Below are positions 9,150-20,075 of a stretch of DNA of 64,000 bases, piece by piece. The notes under the pieces were generated by a model. The model had not been told where the DNA came from. It ran no database searches and was given only the letters and a program-made list of their open reading frames with translations. Within the stretch, counting starts at the first letter, position 1. Each line of letters starts with the position of its first letter. The stretch is taken from assembly GCA_009667805.1 (NCBI GenBank), contig CM019072.1:41546654-41610653 (forward strand), given 5' to 3'. Made by a program: the position numbers and the translations under genes. Origin of the DNA: Leptobrachium leishanense (taxonomy: Eukaryota > Chordata > Amphibia > Anura > Megophryidae).

Positions 9150-10525
9150 CTTAGTCGCTAGAGACATCGGCACGCAGAGAGTGCTGTCCCTCTGAGACTG
9201 CTAACTGTCGCAGGCAGTCTCAGATAAGGTGACGTCAGCACACTTTCTGTGTTTTCAGTGATGGATCAAATCTGTGCAAGTACTCTTTTTAATAGAGTAC
9301 GTTTGAAGTAAACCAGTCAGGAGATTAATTTAACGGTTTTCATGAAAAGTCTGAGCCGATGTACCTTAGAGTAAGTTTCTACATGCCAGTTTGAAGGAAA
9401 AAAAAAATGCAAATAAATTTACCAAAGTATACCTAAAAGCGAGAGTCAAATGACCCTTTTTTGTCCTCCCCAGCTGAATGGATCAGTTATCCCATCCCTG
9501 CTTACTGAACTGTGTCTATACTGCAAACTCTGTGCCCACGGGCTACAGAACCTCAGAGGAACAGTCAGGCACTGCCAGACGAATTAGTCAGTCATGACAA
9601 ATTCCGTCTGATTTGTCCCTTAGAAAAAGAAGGTAAATGTTGCTAACCTATGCACTGCCAATACAACCATGCAAAATCAGAAAGTAACATTTCACCGGGT
9701 GCAGAATTGTCTGACTATAAAGCGCGCAAGTTCCAAACGTGGTGACCCTATAACAAAGCTACCATAAAGCTGCTTATGATCGCCGTCGTGAAGTAACAAG
9801 ATGAGGCTGTCACATCTGCCTTGTTTTTCTTGATAAATATTACTAGCTCAGGCAGAGGGAGAGTACAGGAATGGTGCTTACCTCCAATATGTGTAATATC
9901 AGGAGGGAAAAAAGGTCTCTAATCGAAGTTCACTTTAGATTCCTGTTTGATTTCTTAGCTGCAACATATGGAATCTACTGCAGGCTTACATAATCCATGC
10001 ACTGGCCAGCAGTGTGATAAATCATGGGTGTCCTGGAAACAATGGATGATCTGGAAACGATAGATGCTGTCTCCTCAAAAGTAATATTTATTATACATTA
10101 GAACGGGCACAAGCATCTTGACTAGGTAGATGGAGCAGATGGCTGTCAGATGCTGCTTTTTGGTGCTCTACCTGGTGGAGATCTGTTATTTACTTAGTAA
10201 GAAGACGGAATCGGTTGAAGGTACCAGGCAGAAAATGTTAATGTGCCACTTGGCACAAACTGATGCCGGGAGCTCAAAGCTCATTTTATAGGGCTGGACT
10301 TAGGCCAGGGCTATGGAGGGCTTATGTATGCCTGATATGATTACAGGGTTTGATAAAGGCTTCTTGTGCAGCCAAAACGTTGTCTGTCATATCTGAATAA
10401 ATTGTCAGAGTGCCTGGCCTCCTCTTCTTCATTTGGATGATATGATTACAGGGACAGACTCTACTCCCTGTAAAACCATCTGTAGCTGCCAGCCACACAG
10501 ACTGCACACTGCAGGGGCTCTCTTT
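9150..10525. other. Mostly unrecognised; GCCAAAACG-type repeat near 10330-10440
   Basis: No gene. At 10348-10420 the sequence GATAAAGGCTTCTTGTGCAG, then CCAAAACGTTG and AATAAA has the layout of the GATGAAG..GAAACGCGT repeats at 16840-16930 and 52130-52200. The direct repeat GATATGATTACAGGG occurs at 10332-10346 and again at 10438-10452, bracketing that segment. Confidence 0.35.
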
Positions 10526-11146
10526 CAGGGGTGTAACTACTAGGGGTGCAGAGGCCGGGGAGGCCCACACTCGCCTGCCTGGGCCTGGGGGCTTGCCTAT
10601 TATATACGTATATATATATATAATTATTTTTTTAAAAATTATTTTATACTTATTTGTGAGTTATACTTTGGAGCTCTGTGATACACTCATACACACCACT
10701 TATTACTGTGAGTTTGTTGCTGCAAACCTCTGATTTACACCGATACACACTGCACATTACTGTGAGTTTTATTGCTGTGGGGCTCTGTGATACGTTCATA
10801 CACACTGCACATTACTGTGAGTTTTATTGCTGTGGAGCTCTGTGATACGTTCATACACACTGCACATTGCTGTGGAGCTCTGTGATACATACACACTGCA
10901 CATTACAGTGAGGTTTATTGCTGTGGAGCTCTGTGAGATACACATAGCGCATATTATATTAAAAATGGGATGGACTGAAGAGGTCATAATGGACCTGGAA
11001 AAAATGCAATACTGTCTGGAGTCAACATTGGGGACCTGGAGGGGACCAATGCATTTTAACAGGAGGGGGGGGATATGTTTTTGCCTAGGAGGGGGGCCCG
11101 TCATGGTTCCTGCACCTGGGCCCTGAGGTTTCTAGTTACGCCTCTG
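10526..11146. mobile_element. Non-autonomous hAT element with internal satellite
   Basis: A 621-bp element flanked by a perfect 8-bp TSD, CTCTCTTT (10518-10525 and 11147-11154). Its ends are inverted repeats: CAGGGGTGTAACTACTAG at the left and CAGAGGCGTAACTAGAAACC when the right end is reverse-complemented. CAGnGGCG-type termini with 8-bp TSD are diagnostic of hAT. No transposase. The interior carries about five copies of a 55-bp tandem unit. Confidence 0.9.
10668..10940. repeat. 55-bp tandem repeat inside the hAT element
   Basis: Unit built from ATTGCTGTGGAGCTCTGTGA, TACGTTCATACACACTGC and ACATTACTGTGAG. Two clean units start at 10771 and 10826, with diverged or shortened units on both sides. 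The same unit appears in the hAT elements at 57315-58413 and 61584-62552. Confidence 0.85.
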
Positions 11147-11297
11147 CTCTCTTTTATATTGGCTCTGGAACCCTCAGTCGGAGCTTCAAGTTGCTGGGAG
11201 GAATCACAGGAGGCCTCCTCTGTCAGCTGGTTATGCCTCAAAATGCATTGCCACAAGCAGCAGCCAGCTGAGAAGGGGAAAAATAGCTTCTTTTTTC

Positions 11298-11485
11298 CAC
11301 ATATCTATTTTTGGTGTTAATCTGTATGTTTGTGTTTTGTTTTTAATATTATATTAAATTATATTACTTTGTATTTCTGTACCGACTGTAAAGATTCAAT
11401 GTTCTTGAACCCAGGACATACTTGAAAACGAGAGAGATCTCAATATATCCTTCCATGTAAAATACTTTATAAATAAATAAATGTT
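11298..11485 (+). mobile_element. LINE 3' UTR fragment (CR1/Rex1-like)
   Basis: Matches the 3' UTR of the LINE at 6005-6926, including GAACCCAGGACATACTTGAA and the ATAAATAAATAAATG tail. No coding sequence remains. Confidence 0.8.
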
Positions 11486-12146
11486 TTCACCTCTGTTCAT
11501 GTGATGCTTCTTGTGTGAGCATTGAGCATGCTGTGCTGAATAAGCTTAGATCTATAAGACCTGGGAGTATGTGGGGTGTTAGTGGGACAGAGATGGAGGT
11601 AAAGAGCAAGTGCACGTGAGGGGTTAATGGGACAAAGCATGTAAAAGATTAATGAGTCACAAATGGGGATTGTGGGCATGTGGGGTTAATGATGAGTCAC
11701 TGATAGAATGGCAGAAGGTTGGGCTAACAAAATATAAAGTCAAAATTTAAAAAAATCACGAATAAAAATGTCAAAATGGTAACAAAGTGGTAACAATTTT
11801 TTTAAAAAAATGATTGGTCCTCTATATGCGCAGCATAGCATAATTTTAACACAATGCATTTATTGGAACGTGATTTAAATGAACAATTATTAAAAAAAAA
11901 ATATCCTGTAGATATACGACATACGTTACTTAGTCATTGCAAAATGGAAGAATGCAATGCATGATCGCTATGACTAGGCTTGACGAAATCATCTATTATG
12001 ATGATCCTGGCAGGTTTGCCTTGAACTGGTTAGATTTGTGACGCCAACAAATAAAAATATGTTTCATTTATTTTATTCATGTTTTGCAGAAACCCGAGGA
12101 ATCATGTATTTATTTCTATGATAAAATATGTTTAGAAATCCATCTT
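11486..12146. other. Unrecognised, with weak tandem GGGGTTAATG repeats
   Basis: Around 11560-11700 GGGGTTAATGGGACAAAG-like units recur three to four times in degenerate form. The remainder is AT-rich and unrecognised. Confidence 0.3.
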
Positions 12147-12485
12147 AAATTTATTTATTTATTTATAAAGGATTTTACCAGGAAGGATATGTTGAGATTT
12201 CTCTCGTTTTCAAGTATGTCCTGGGTTCAAGAACATTGAATTGCTACAGTCGTTACAGAAATACAAAGTAATGAAATGCAAGATATTAACACAAAACAAA
12301 TATACAGATTAACAGAAAAATAAATATGTAGGAAATAAAGTCATTATGTTACATGTTTACAGGTGCATTCTGTATATAGTCACTATGTTACATGTTTACA
12401 GGTGCATTCTGTATTGGTATGTTAATAGGGAGCTCTTGAGTGACTTAAGACTGGGGGAAGATTTGATGGAGTCTGGGAAGTTATT

Positions 12486-13960
12486 TCATAATTGTGGTGC
12501 TCTGTTGGAAAATGAGGATCGAGCCACTTTCTTTTTGTATTGTGGCATTGCAAGTAAGGTGCTGGTCCTGGATCGGAGGTTATAGGATGAGGGAACTGCT
12601 GAGGGAAGCAGTTTATTCAGGTACGGTGGCAGCTTCCCAGAACAGCTCTTAAACACCAGGTTGGAAAGATGAAGGGTGCGTCTGGATTCCAGCGACTGCC
12701 AGTTTAGTTCTTTTAACATGTCACAATGGTGGGTCATGTAGTTACATTGTAGCACAAAGCGACAGAATGAGTTATACAATGTAGTAAGTTTCTGGAGGTG
12801 TGTTTGCGGGGCTGCTGCATACACTACATCTCTTTATTCAATAGCTGGCATAAGTATTTGTTGTACAATCTGCTTTCTTACCGCGGGGCTCAGACAGGAT
12901 TTGTTTCTGTACAGGGCACCTAGTTTGGGGTAAAGTTTAGATGAAACTTTTTTGATGTGGAGGCCAAAGGATAGATTTGGGTCTAACCACATACCTAGAT
13001 ATTTGAGAGAAATGACTGTGGTCAGCGTGCCATTTGATCTTGTCCCAACACATAGGGCCATTTTACAATGTTGGTGCTAACTTAACCAGAGCTGTTGTAA
13101 ACTGAAAACCTCCATAGGCTATAATGGCTCTGGTAAGTTCACAACAGCTCTAGTTAAGTTAGCACCAGCTTTGTAATATGGCCCCTAGATGGGGTGTTTG
13201 CAATTTGTGTAGTTTAGGTGCTGTTCCAAAGAGCATCGTAACAGTTTTGTCAGTATTTAGAAAAAGTTTGTTATCTGCAATCCACTTTTCTACCTCTGAA
13301 TTGTTCTTGCAGCACGGCCTCCAGCTGTGGGAGACTTGGTTTAGGCTGGTATAGATTATAGTGTCGTCTGCGTACATGTGTACAGTTGAGGCTTTGCAGA
13401 CATTGGGCAGATCATTTATGAATATTGTGAATAGCAGGGGGCCGAGTATTGAGCCTTGGGATACACCGCACGTGAGTGGGAGGGGGAGGGAAGTGCTGTC
13501 AGAAATGGACACATATTGCGACCGATCAGACACATATGATTGAAACCAGGTTAGCGTGCGATCACCATTACCGGAGTTTTTAAGTTTTTGTAATAAGATT
13601 CCATGCTCTACTGTGTCAAAGGTCTTGGCAAAATCAAAGAATATGGCTCCAGTTAGGTGTCCTTGTTCCATGCCAGCCTGGATATCATTGCAAACTTTTA
13701 AAAGGGCAGTTGTGGTTGAATGATTTGGACGGAAGCCGGATTGATCTGGAGTTCCAATACTAATAGTAATCAAGTAATTGAGTGTAAACACATTTTTCCA
13801 GAATTTTTGACATTACAGGGAGCAATGATATTGGACGGTAGTTGGATACAAAAGTATTGTCTCCACTTTTATGGATAGGTACCACTCTCGCAGTCTTCCA
13901 GAGTTTGGGTATATATCCAGTTGCCAGTGATTCATTGATTAGGGTTGTGAAATGTCCAAA
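12486..13960 (-). pseudogene. LINE ORF2: reverse transcriptase and C-terminus, broken
   Basis: Encodes the copying enzyme of a CR1/Rex1/L2-group LINE. From the N-terminal side: IPKLWKTARVVPIHKSGD and NYRPISLLPVMSKILEK (about 13920-13800, another frame), then the open frame 13159-13791 with SGFRPNHSTTTALL, FDFAKTFDTVEH (first catalytic Asp), GVSQGSILGPLLF and HMYADDTIIY (catalytic YADD, intact). The C-terminal pieces at 12834-13061 and 12486-12824 match the frame at 6038-6727. A frameshift near 13795, the MITE, and a break near 12830 inactivate it. The endonuclease is absent. Confidence 0.9.
13056..13185 (+). mobile_element. Palindromic GGCCAT MITE, copy 2, in the LINE (Harbinger-like)
   Basis: A 130-bp foldback with arms starting GGCCATTTTACAATG and, reversed, GGGGCCATATTACAAAG. 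TSD TAG (13053-13055 and 13186-13188). The uninterrupted LINE copy at 6038-6060 has the same site without the insertion and with a single TAG, which verifies both boundaries. A 3-bp TSD suggests the PIF/Harbinger superfamily. Confidence 0.85.
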
Positions 13961-13975
13961 ATATTTTGTTATGCA

Positions 13976-14841
13976 GGACGAATAATATTTTAAAAGTACA
14001 TTTGGTGTACTAATATACTTATGTGTCCATATGTGAGTATTCTTATGTGTGCATACATTTTCTGAAGTATATGAGAATATATTTGGAGAGCACTATAACT
14101 TCATTTTGCTCAGGGCTTCACAACAGTTAAAGGTGGTCCTGCCACGTACGTCTCCCTCTGACTGGAGCAAAGTAAGCTGGGGTCAAACATCACTCCTTGG
14201 ACTGCCAGGTAAGATGCCCACTGACTAATGGATTTGGGAAGGGGGACTTAAACAATAAAATGTAAGAAAAAAATGTAGTGAAGGAATTTCATCCTTCCTC
14301 TACTCCCCATGCAGTTTTCCTCACACATACCCAGGGGCGGACTGATCCATCGGGCGTTTGGACACCAACAAAAATGCTTGGTAGGAAATGGGTTAAAATA
14401 TATTACTGCTGGTCCAGCAATATTTTTACGCAAATATTTCCACATTTTTTATTTGTTCACCCTCCAGAAACTGATTACCTGCATGTGACATTTTCAGAGC
14501 AGAATGAGAAAGAGCGGAGGTGAAAAGGACAGAGAATAGGGGAGGGTTCCAGTTATGCATTAAACGGGTTGCAAGAGCTTGTTTACTAAATCAGGAACGA
14601 TGGATACTTGATATTAAAGTTTATATTTTACACTTTTTTCCTTTCTTTTTAGGAAAGATAATAAAACAAACAACAAACAAAGTTGCAATTTTATTTTCAA
14701 TTCCCCACAATTCCTTTGTTTGGAAAAGATCTTTAAGTGCGCATAAATACTGTAGGTGTATATATATAGCAAAAATAACATTTAATTGAAAGATTTTATT
14801 TAGGGGACTTTACAGCTAGCTGAAATACTGAACTGTACAGT
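13976..14841. other. No recognised gene; possible hAT terminus
   Basis: CAGGGGCGGACTGATCC at 14332 resembles a hAT left end, but I could not find a matching right end or TSD. Otherwise unrecognised AT-rich sequence. Confidence 0.3.
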
Positions 14842-14940
14842 TAACTACAGGGGGCACTATTGTAGTGTCTTGATATGTAATCATTAGCACTAGAATAAGT
14901 GAGTTTAACCCATGGCATTCGTATTACATTCCTGACGCTC

Positions 14941-15995
14941 AGTGGCGTAGCGTGGTGGGGCCTTGGGGGCGGTCGCCCCGGGCGCAATTTTCTTAGGGGG
15001 CGCAAAATTTCAAAAGAAATTTGAACCACTAATATTTTCCAGCTGGGATCAGCAAGGTGTCCGCTCATGGACACTGGTGTCGTGAGAGGTCCTTGCATGG
15101 GCAGCCACCAGTTTTGCGGCACCGGCAGTGACTTCGCACTCAGCATCCGGAAGGGAGGACCAGGACAGAAAATTCTGGTCCTGTCCTGACTCCTCCTTTA
15201 CGCTGACATGAGTCACGTGAAGCAGTGCAGCATTATCCAATGAAACACCCTGTACCATGCTTGTCAGCCCCCCTTGAAGCCCTGTGCCAGCCCCCCACTG
15301 CTGGCAGCCCTGCAGCCGCTGAACAGGAAGAAAGGAGGGAGGCGTCTGCCCTGCAGCACATTTAAAATCCGGTCTCCACTAAGCACCCTGGACAGTTTCG
15401 CCCCCGGGCCACCAGCAACTCCACGCAGGTAGGCGACACTGTGTGACACCAGAGCAGCGTGACCAACACACAGTGAGGGGTACTGGGGGTACGGGGAGAG
15501 GGTGACTGCTGGTACTTAGATAGAGAAAGATTGACTGGGGTTACTGGGAGAAAGTAGGGGTACTCAGAGAGAGGCAAGAGTGATTGGGGGTACTGGGGGA
15601 GACTGGGGATACTGGGGAGAGTGACTGGGGGTACTGGGAGAAAGTGGGGTACTGGGAGAGAGTGATTGGGGGTACTTGAGGGAGTGACTGGGGGTACTTG
15701 GAGAGAGGAAGACTGGGGGTACTGGAAGAGATTGGCTGGGTATAGTGTGAGAGTGGAACTATGCTAGGGTATACTGGGAAAGGGTGACGGTTAGCAGTGG
15801 CGTAGCGTGGGGGCATGTGTGTTTCATTTTTTTATTATCACTATTTTGTTAATATACAATACATGTGCATGTGGGGTAAGGGGGTCAATACTCTACTGGT
15901 AGAAGGGAATCAGGGTGTGTTACTGTGTCCACAGGTTGGGGGGGCGCACAATACTTACCTTGCCCCGGGCGCTGACAACCCACGCTATGCCACTT
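14941..15995. mobile_element. Non-autonomous hAT element with internal minisatellite
   Basis: A 1,055-bp element with left end CAGTGGCGTAGCGTGGTGG and, reversed, right end AAGTGGCATAGCGTGGG. TSD CTGACGCT (14933-14940) and CTGATGCT (15996-16003), 7 of 8. GCCCCGGGCGC lies just inside both ends in inverted orientation. A second internal left-end-like motif (CAGTGGCGTAGCGTGG at 15795) suggests an internal rearrangement or nested copy. No transposase. Confidence 0.85.
15470..15795. repeat. Degenerate GGGGGTACTGGGAGA minisatellite
   Basis: About ten irregular units built from GACTGGGGGTACTGGGAGAGAGT, 25-35 bp each, inside the hAT element. Irregular spacing indicates age. Confidence 0.75.
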
Positions 15996-16839
15996 CTGAT
16001 GCTACACTGGAGTGAAATCCATTTGCGCATTGGAGCTTGCATGAGCTTACTGTACTTTGCGCATCCTATACCTAATATGATGAGTGCAAACAATCCTTAT
16101 TGTTTCCATAATTAAGGTATTACAAAGTACAGGCAGAAATTACTGCAGAGATGCAGAGAGCCTAACGTAAGCAACTCTTAAATGCTGATGTTAAGTAATT
16201 CTGCCTTTGCAAAATCATTTAGCAACCCCTAAAAAACTCATTGAATTCCATATTCACCTCTTATCCCACAACGGGAAGGGTGACCTGAACCACCGCTTCT
16301 TCTGGCCGTGAGCAAAGTAAGACTGGGAGCAAATAGTTCCTAGTCTCCTTCTGTGATCACGCCACAGCGGTGCACGTTCTCGCAAGAGCGATGTTGCGCA
16401 GGGCTTGTGGTCCGGAAGCGCACCCTCCATGGAATCCTATGAAATCTAGGAGGGGATACTCACAGCAGTATGGGAGCGCTTCTGCGAGTATCACTGCAGT
16501 AAGCACCAGTGGAGGCTGGTGGCATTTCAAGATGGTGGGGCCAGACTGGAAACATGAATGTTTTTAATCATGATTAGGAATATACAAATTTTCACAAAAA
16601 GTGGTTTGGCCCGACTAATTCCTATCTGGGCAGTTGCGTAAACCATGAGTATCCAGCCCACTTTGGCCCTATCACGTGCCTGTAGCTAAAACTGGGACGC
16701 TAAGGGGAAAAATTAGCGATTGCTAATTTCCCCATTGTGTCCTGGTTTCACCAGTGGATTATGGGGCAGGTGCTGAGTCCAGAAGCCTGCCTGTAGTGGC
16801 TACTATGCTTGCATATGCTCGTGGCAGTGGTAGAGCCCC

Positions 16840-16937
16840 GTCGTGAGCACCAATACGCGTTTCTGTCAGACACACCAAATGATGAAGCCACTTAAGGCGA
16901 AACGCGTATTGGTGTACTGGTAATTTATATTTTATAC
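16840..16937 (+). repeat. GATGAAGCC..GAAACGCGT repeat, left part
   Basis: ATGATGAAGCCACTTAAGGC then GAAACGCGTATTGGTG. It continues after the L2 fragment as TTTAATAAAACCACCACG from about 17735 to beyond 17800. CCAATACGCGTTT at 16850-16862 pairs with the GAAACGCGTATTGG core, forming a hairpin. The class is unknown; similar layouts occur near 10350 and 52150. Confidence 0.4.
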
Positions 16938-17725
16938 TTTTTATTATTATTATTATTTATTTATAAAGCGCCAGCATATTCCACAGCGCTGTACAATAAG
17001 CACAGTATAGACAGGGTTACAATACATTGAACAACATTTGACAAACAGTACAGGAGGAGATGAGGGCCCTATTCCCGTAGGAACTCACAATCTGGGAGGG
17101 TTGGGGTTGGAAACAGGAGGAGAGGACTGTAAGGTGAGAGTGATTGATGGTTGCGTCAGTGAGTTGGGTGGTAGGCTTCCCTAAATAGGAATGTTTTCAG
17201 GGAGCGTTTGAAGGAAGAGAAGTTAGGGGAAAGTCTGACAGTACGAGGGAGAGCGTTCCAGAGAGTGGGGGCTGCACGTGAGAAATCCTGCAGTCTATCA
17301 TGGGAAGAGGTGATGCGGGGAGAAGCTAGGCGCAGGTCACTGTTTGACCTTAGGGAGCGGGCTGGGGTGTATTTGGTGATTAGTGAGGACAGGTAGTGGG
17401 GAGCTGAGTTAGTGAGGTAGGTAAGTAGGTAAGGATAAGGATTTTGAACTTAATTCTGCAGTGGATGGGGAGCCAGTGAAGGGACTCGCAGAGGGGAGCG
17501 GCAGAGACAGAGCGGCGGGTGAGGTGAATTAGCCTGGCGGAGGCGTTCAGGATGGATTGTAGGGGGGAAAGGCGGGACAGAGGGAGGCCAGATAAGAGAT
17601 TATTGCAATAGTCGAGTCGGGAGATTACCAGGGCGTGTATGAGTTGTTTTGTGGTGACAGCGGTAAGAAATGGCTGAATTCTGGAAATATTACGCAGTTG
17701 GTATCGGCAGGAGGAGGAAAGAGAC
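16938..17725 (-). pseudogene. L2 LINE 3' end with ORF2 C-terminus
   Basis: Minus-strand L2-clade LINE fragment. From 17720 downward it reads RNISRIQPFLTAVTTKQLI, VISRLDYCNNLLSGLP, LIHLTRRS, LHWLPIHCRIKFKILIL, which is the classic L2 segment following RT. Next comes a frame-shifted NALPRTVRLSPNF and SLKTFLFREAYHP C-terminus, then the 3' UTR with GTACAGCGCTGTGGAATATG and a (TAA)n tail at 16938-16955. Stops and shifts occur throughout. The family matches 32470-32955 and 44950-45130. Confidence 0.9.
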
Positions 17726-18979
17726 TTTTTACTATTAGCTTTAATAAAACCACCACGTTTTTATCCTATTTGGGTTCTGGCTAATTTACATCTACCAAGG
17801 AGGTGGCTGTGGCTGATAGTTGATCCAGTGCACCTAGATAATATCACTGGCTGCCTTCAAATCTGGTGTCTGAGCTCTAAGACACTAGTAAACGTGAGTA
17901 GCATAAATTATGATACATTTGCACTTTTATTTTAAACTGTGCTATGCCATGCATGATTTCTGCTTTTAAGGGCTACAAAGGACCCCAGAAGCAAGCACAG
18001 ATCCTGCGAATATACCACCACCAAAGCATCTGAAGCACCTGCCTCATTTTCTCTTCATTCTGTATCACAAAGGTGGAAAGGGATAAACCACCAAGTGGAT
18101 GTGAGTGGCTGCTGACTGCAGAGGGTTAAAAGAAAAAGGGACTTTTCTTTCCACCAGCACTGGCACTTGAAAGAAGCCACACAGAGACTTTGTCCTTAGA
18201 GACACGTACACAGAAACACAGACAGGCATATTTTACAAGCTGCTAATTTTGTTATATATTTTTTATTTATTTCATGCTATATTTTATGTTTGATGTTATG
18301 CCTGATTTTACTTGTATCAATTGGAGTTAAAAGGCACACTACATCTCCAACACCACCGGGTGGCGCCAAAGGGTACAGATTTCATTTTTCCATACCTGTA
18401 TGCCTCGCCGGCGTTAACCCACCCCTAAAGGGTGACACCCACTCGTTGTGAAGGGGTTAATATTGCACATTTTTTTATTTAATTATTTGTATTTGGCACA
18501 TTAAGGCAAATGTTGTGTGCATTTTCTGACATGAAGGGGTTAATGCCAGCATCTTCTGTGTGTAGCCGAAAAAAAAATCAGCATTCCGGCCTCAACCAGA
18601 GCTTGGTATGAGCGGTCAATTAGCCAGCAGCAGGGGATCTGATAACAGATGCGGATCCTGTTTCAGGAGATCTGATAACAGATGCGGATCCTGTTTGAAG
18701 ATTTCGAGTAGAGCCCTTATCAGATTTCTATATGCTGGTCAGAGACAAGTAGTCAAGTAATCTTTCTTCTTCTTTTTTTTTTTTTTACTCTGCCTAGCAA
18801 CAGTAGAGGAGACAATGATATTGCTTAAAGGGACGTAACACATTTTATCAATCAAGCACATGTTATATGACACAAAAAAACAGAAACAAATTATATAGCT
18901 TATATTTTTTTATATTTTTTTATTCCAAGAAATATGGTATGGCGCTGCCCTATGTGCCCCTATGGACGAGCCACTGCTG
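17726..18979. other. Remainder of the hAT-like element
   Basis: Right part of the GAAACGCGT repeat to about 17890, then unrecognised sequence. Notable: a direct duplication of GATCTGATAACAGATGCGGA at 18636-18655 and 18668-18687, and two AAGGGGTTAAT motifs (18452, 18534). No frame of interest. Confidence 0.4.
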
Positions 18980-19329
18980 GTTAGCACTGCATTCCGGGGC
19001 GAGGTGCTGAGCTAGTGCCTGCCCCGAAATACCACTTTAACATGGGGATAGCATTAGCCCCGTTAGCATTAACTATGGAAAAGGCCCATGGTTCCTAGCA
19101 ACCCTAGATGAATCCCTGCAGTCACATATACTGTGCTATCATACATCCCATGCCGTAGATAATGAACATTATTTTGAATGATGTGTACATTTGTGCATAT
19201 GGGGGCAAATTCCTGTGTTGTAATTACATGTGTTCTTTCAAATTAATTGGTTTATCTGTGGGTTTTATGTGTACATAGTTATAGATACCACTTTTTTTAT
19301 AAATGTAGTATTATTGGAAAGATCACGAG

Positions 19330-20075
19330 ACCAATGACAGCAAGTCAAAAAACACTTTCTGTATTTTTAGGGAAGAGGGAAAGAAAAAACCTAGAGAGGG
19401 AAAAAAGAGAAAGGGGGGGTGCCCAAGGCCCCCACAGTACAGGAAACGGAAAGGAAGGGGAAAAAAAAGGAAGGATGAAGTAAAATAGATTGTGCCCAAG
19501 GAATCTTAAGCACACCATAAATCACAATAATGCTAAGAACACAGCAGACTCCAGCGGACGACCCCAATTGCAAGCCCCATTCCTCCCCTCCCCCAGCCCC
19601 TCAAGAGTCTAGCTACAGCTAAACCAACCATGGAGTCCACATTTTATAACAAGCAGGCAATTTATCATTGGATATAGCCATGAGTCCATCCATGACCTGC
19701 ACATCTCACAGCTTAGGGAGGACGTGGGAGAAGGAAGGCACCATCGGGCAGTTCCAGTTTTCGACCAGAACCCGACGGGCTGCCAGAGTAATTTTAGATA
19801 ACAACTTATTCTCTAGGTGTGTGAAGTACAGGATTGGCCTAGAAAGGATAAAGGACCAGGGGTCCAACCAGGGGACCTCCTTAGATAACGTGAAAAAAAA
19901 TAGAGATTGAACCTGAGACCAAAAGTGCTGGAGCCGTGGGCAAGACCACCACATATGAAGCATGGTGCCGTGGCGCCGCAGACCCTCCAGAAAATGTCCG
20001 GGTGGAGGACGACGCGGCCAACAGCTGTACCTAGTAATGTACCACCGGAAGATGTTTTTGATCAACTGCTCCTGG
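19330..20075 (-). pseudogene. L1/Tx1-like LINE ORF2 3' end
   Basis: The minus-strand frame 19706-20065 (119 codons) includes YITRYSCWPRRPP, HGTMLHMWWSCPRLQHFW and LSRPILYFTH, the conserved C-terminal W-x-x-C-P region of amphibian L1/Tx1 ORF2. It is a separate insertion from that at 7145-8324 and diverged from it. The purine-rich stretch at 19372-19470 is likely 3' UTR, read on the opposite strand. RT and endonuclease are absent. No TSD located. Confidence 0.8.

Larger units (their letters stand above)
12147..13975 (-). mobile_element. 5'-truncated LINE with RT domain (CR1/Rex1-like)
   Basis: Second and longest copy of the LINE family at 6005-6926, on the minus strand, with the T-rich (minus poly-A-like) end at 12147-12172. 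It includes the RT domain and C-terminus, is 5'-truncated near 13975, and is interrupted by a MITE at 13056-13185. A short direct duplication (ATGTTACATGTTTACAGGTG) lies in the 3' UTR at 12345-12402. Confidence 0.9.
16507..18979. mobile_element. hAT-like element carrying an L2 fragment
   Basis: A 2.47-kb insertion in the Harbinger-like element. Ends are CAGTGGAGGCTGGTGGCA and, reversed from the right, CAGTGGCTCGTCCATAGG, with three extra bases CTG before the duplication. TSD GTAAGCAC (16499-16506) versus GTTAGCAC (18980-18987), 7 of 8. Collinearity of the outer segments with 43853-44540 supports the limits. No transposase frame is visible. Confidence 0.65.
14842..19100 (-). mobile_element. 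Harbinger-like element split in three by two hAT insertions
   Basis: Three segments, 14842-14940, 15996-16506 and 18980-19100, are collinear (minus strand) with the uninterrupted copy at 43853-44540. Together they total about 730 bp, close to that copy's length. Shared landmarks are AGCGTCAGGAATGTAATA, GAGCTTACTGTACTTTGC, AAATCATTTTGCAAA and GGGGCTAATGCTATCCCCAT. Outer ends are imprecise. TTCCATA and GGGCC-type ends and shared interior with the element at 30056-30791 suggest a Harbinger-like MITE; no TSD was established. Confidence 0.75.

Noticed and set aside
14332..14400. CAGGGGCGGACTGATCC as a full hAT element
   Set aside because: Only a left-end-like motif; no right end or 8-bp TSD found.
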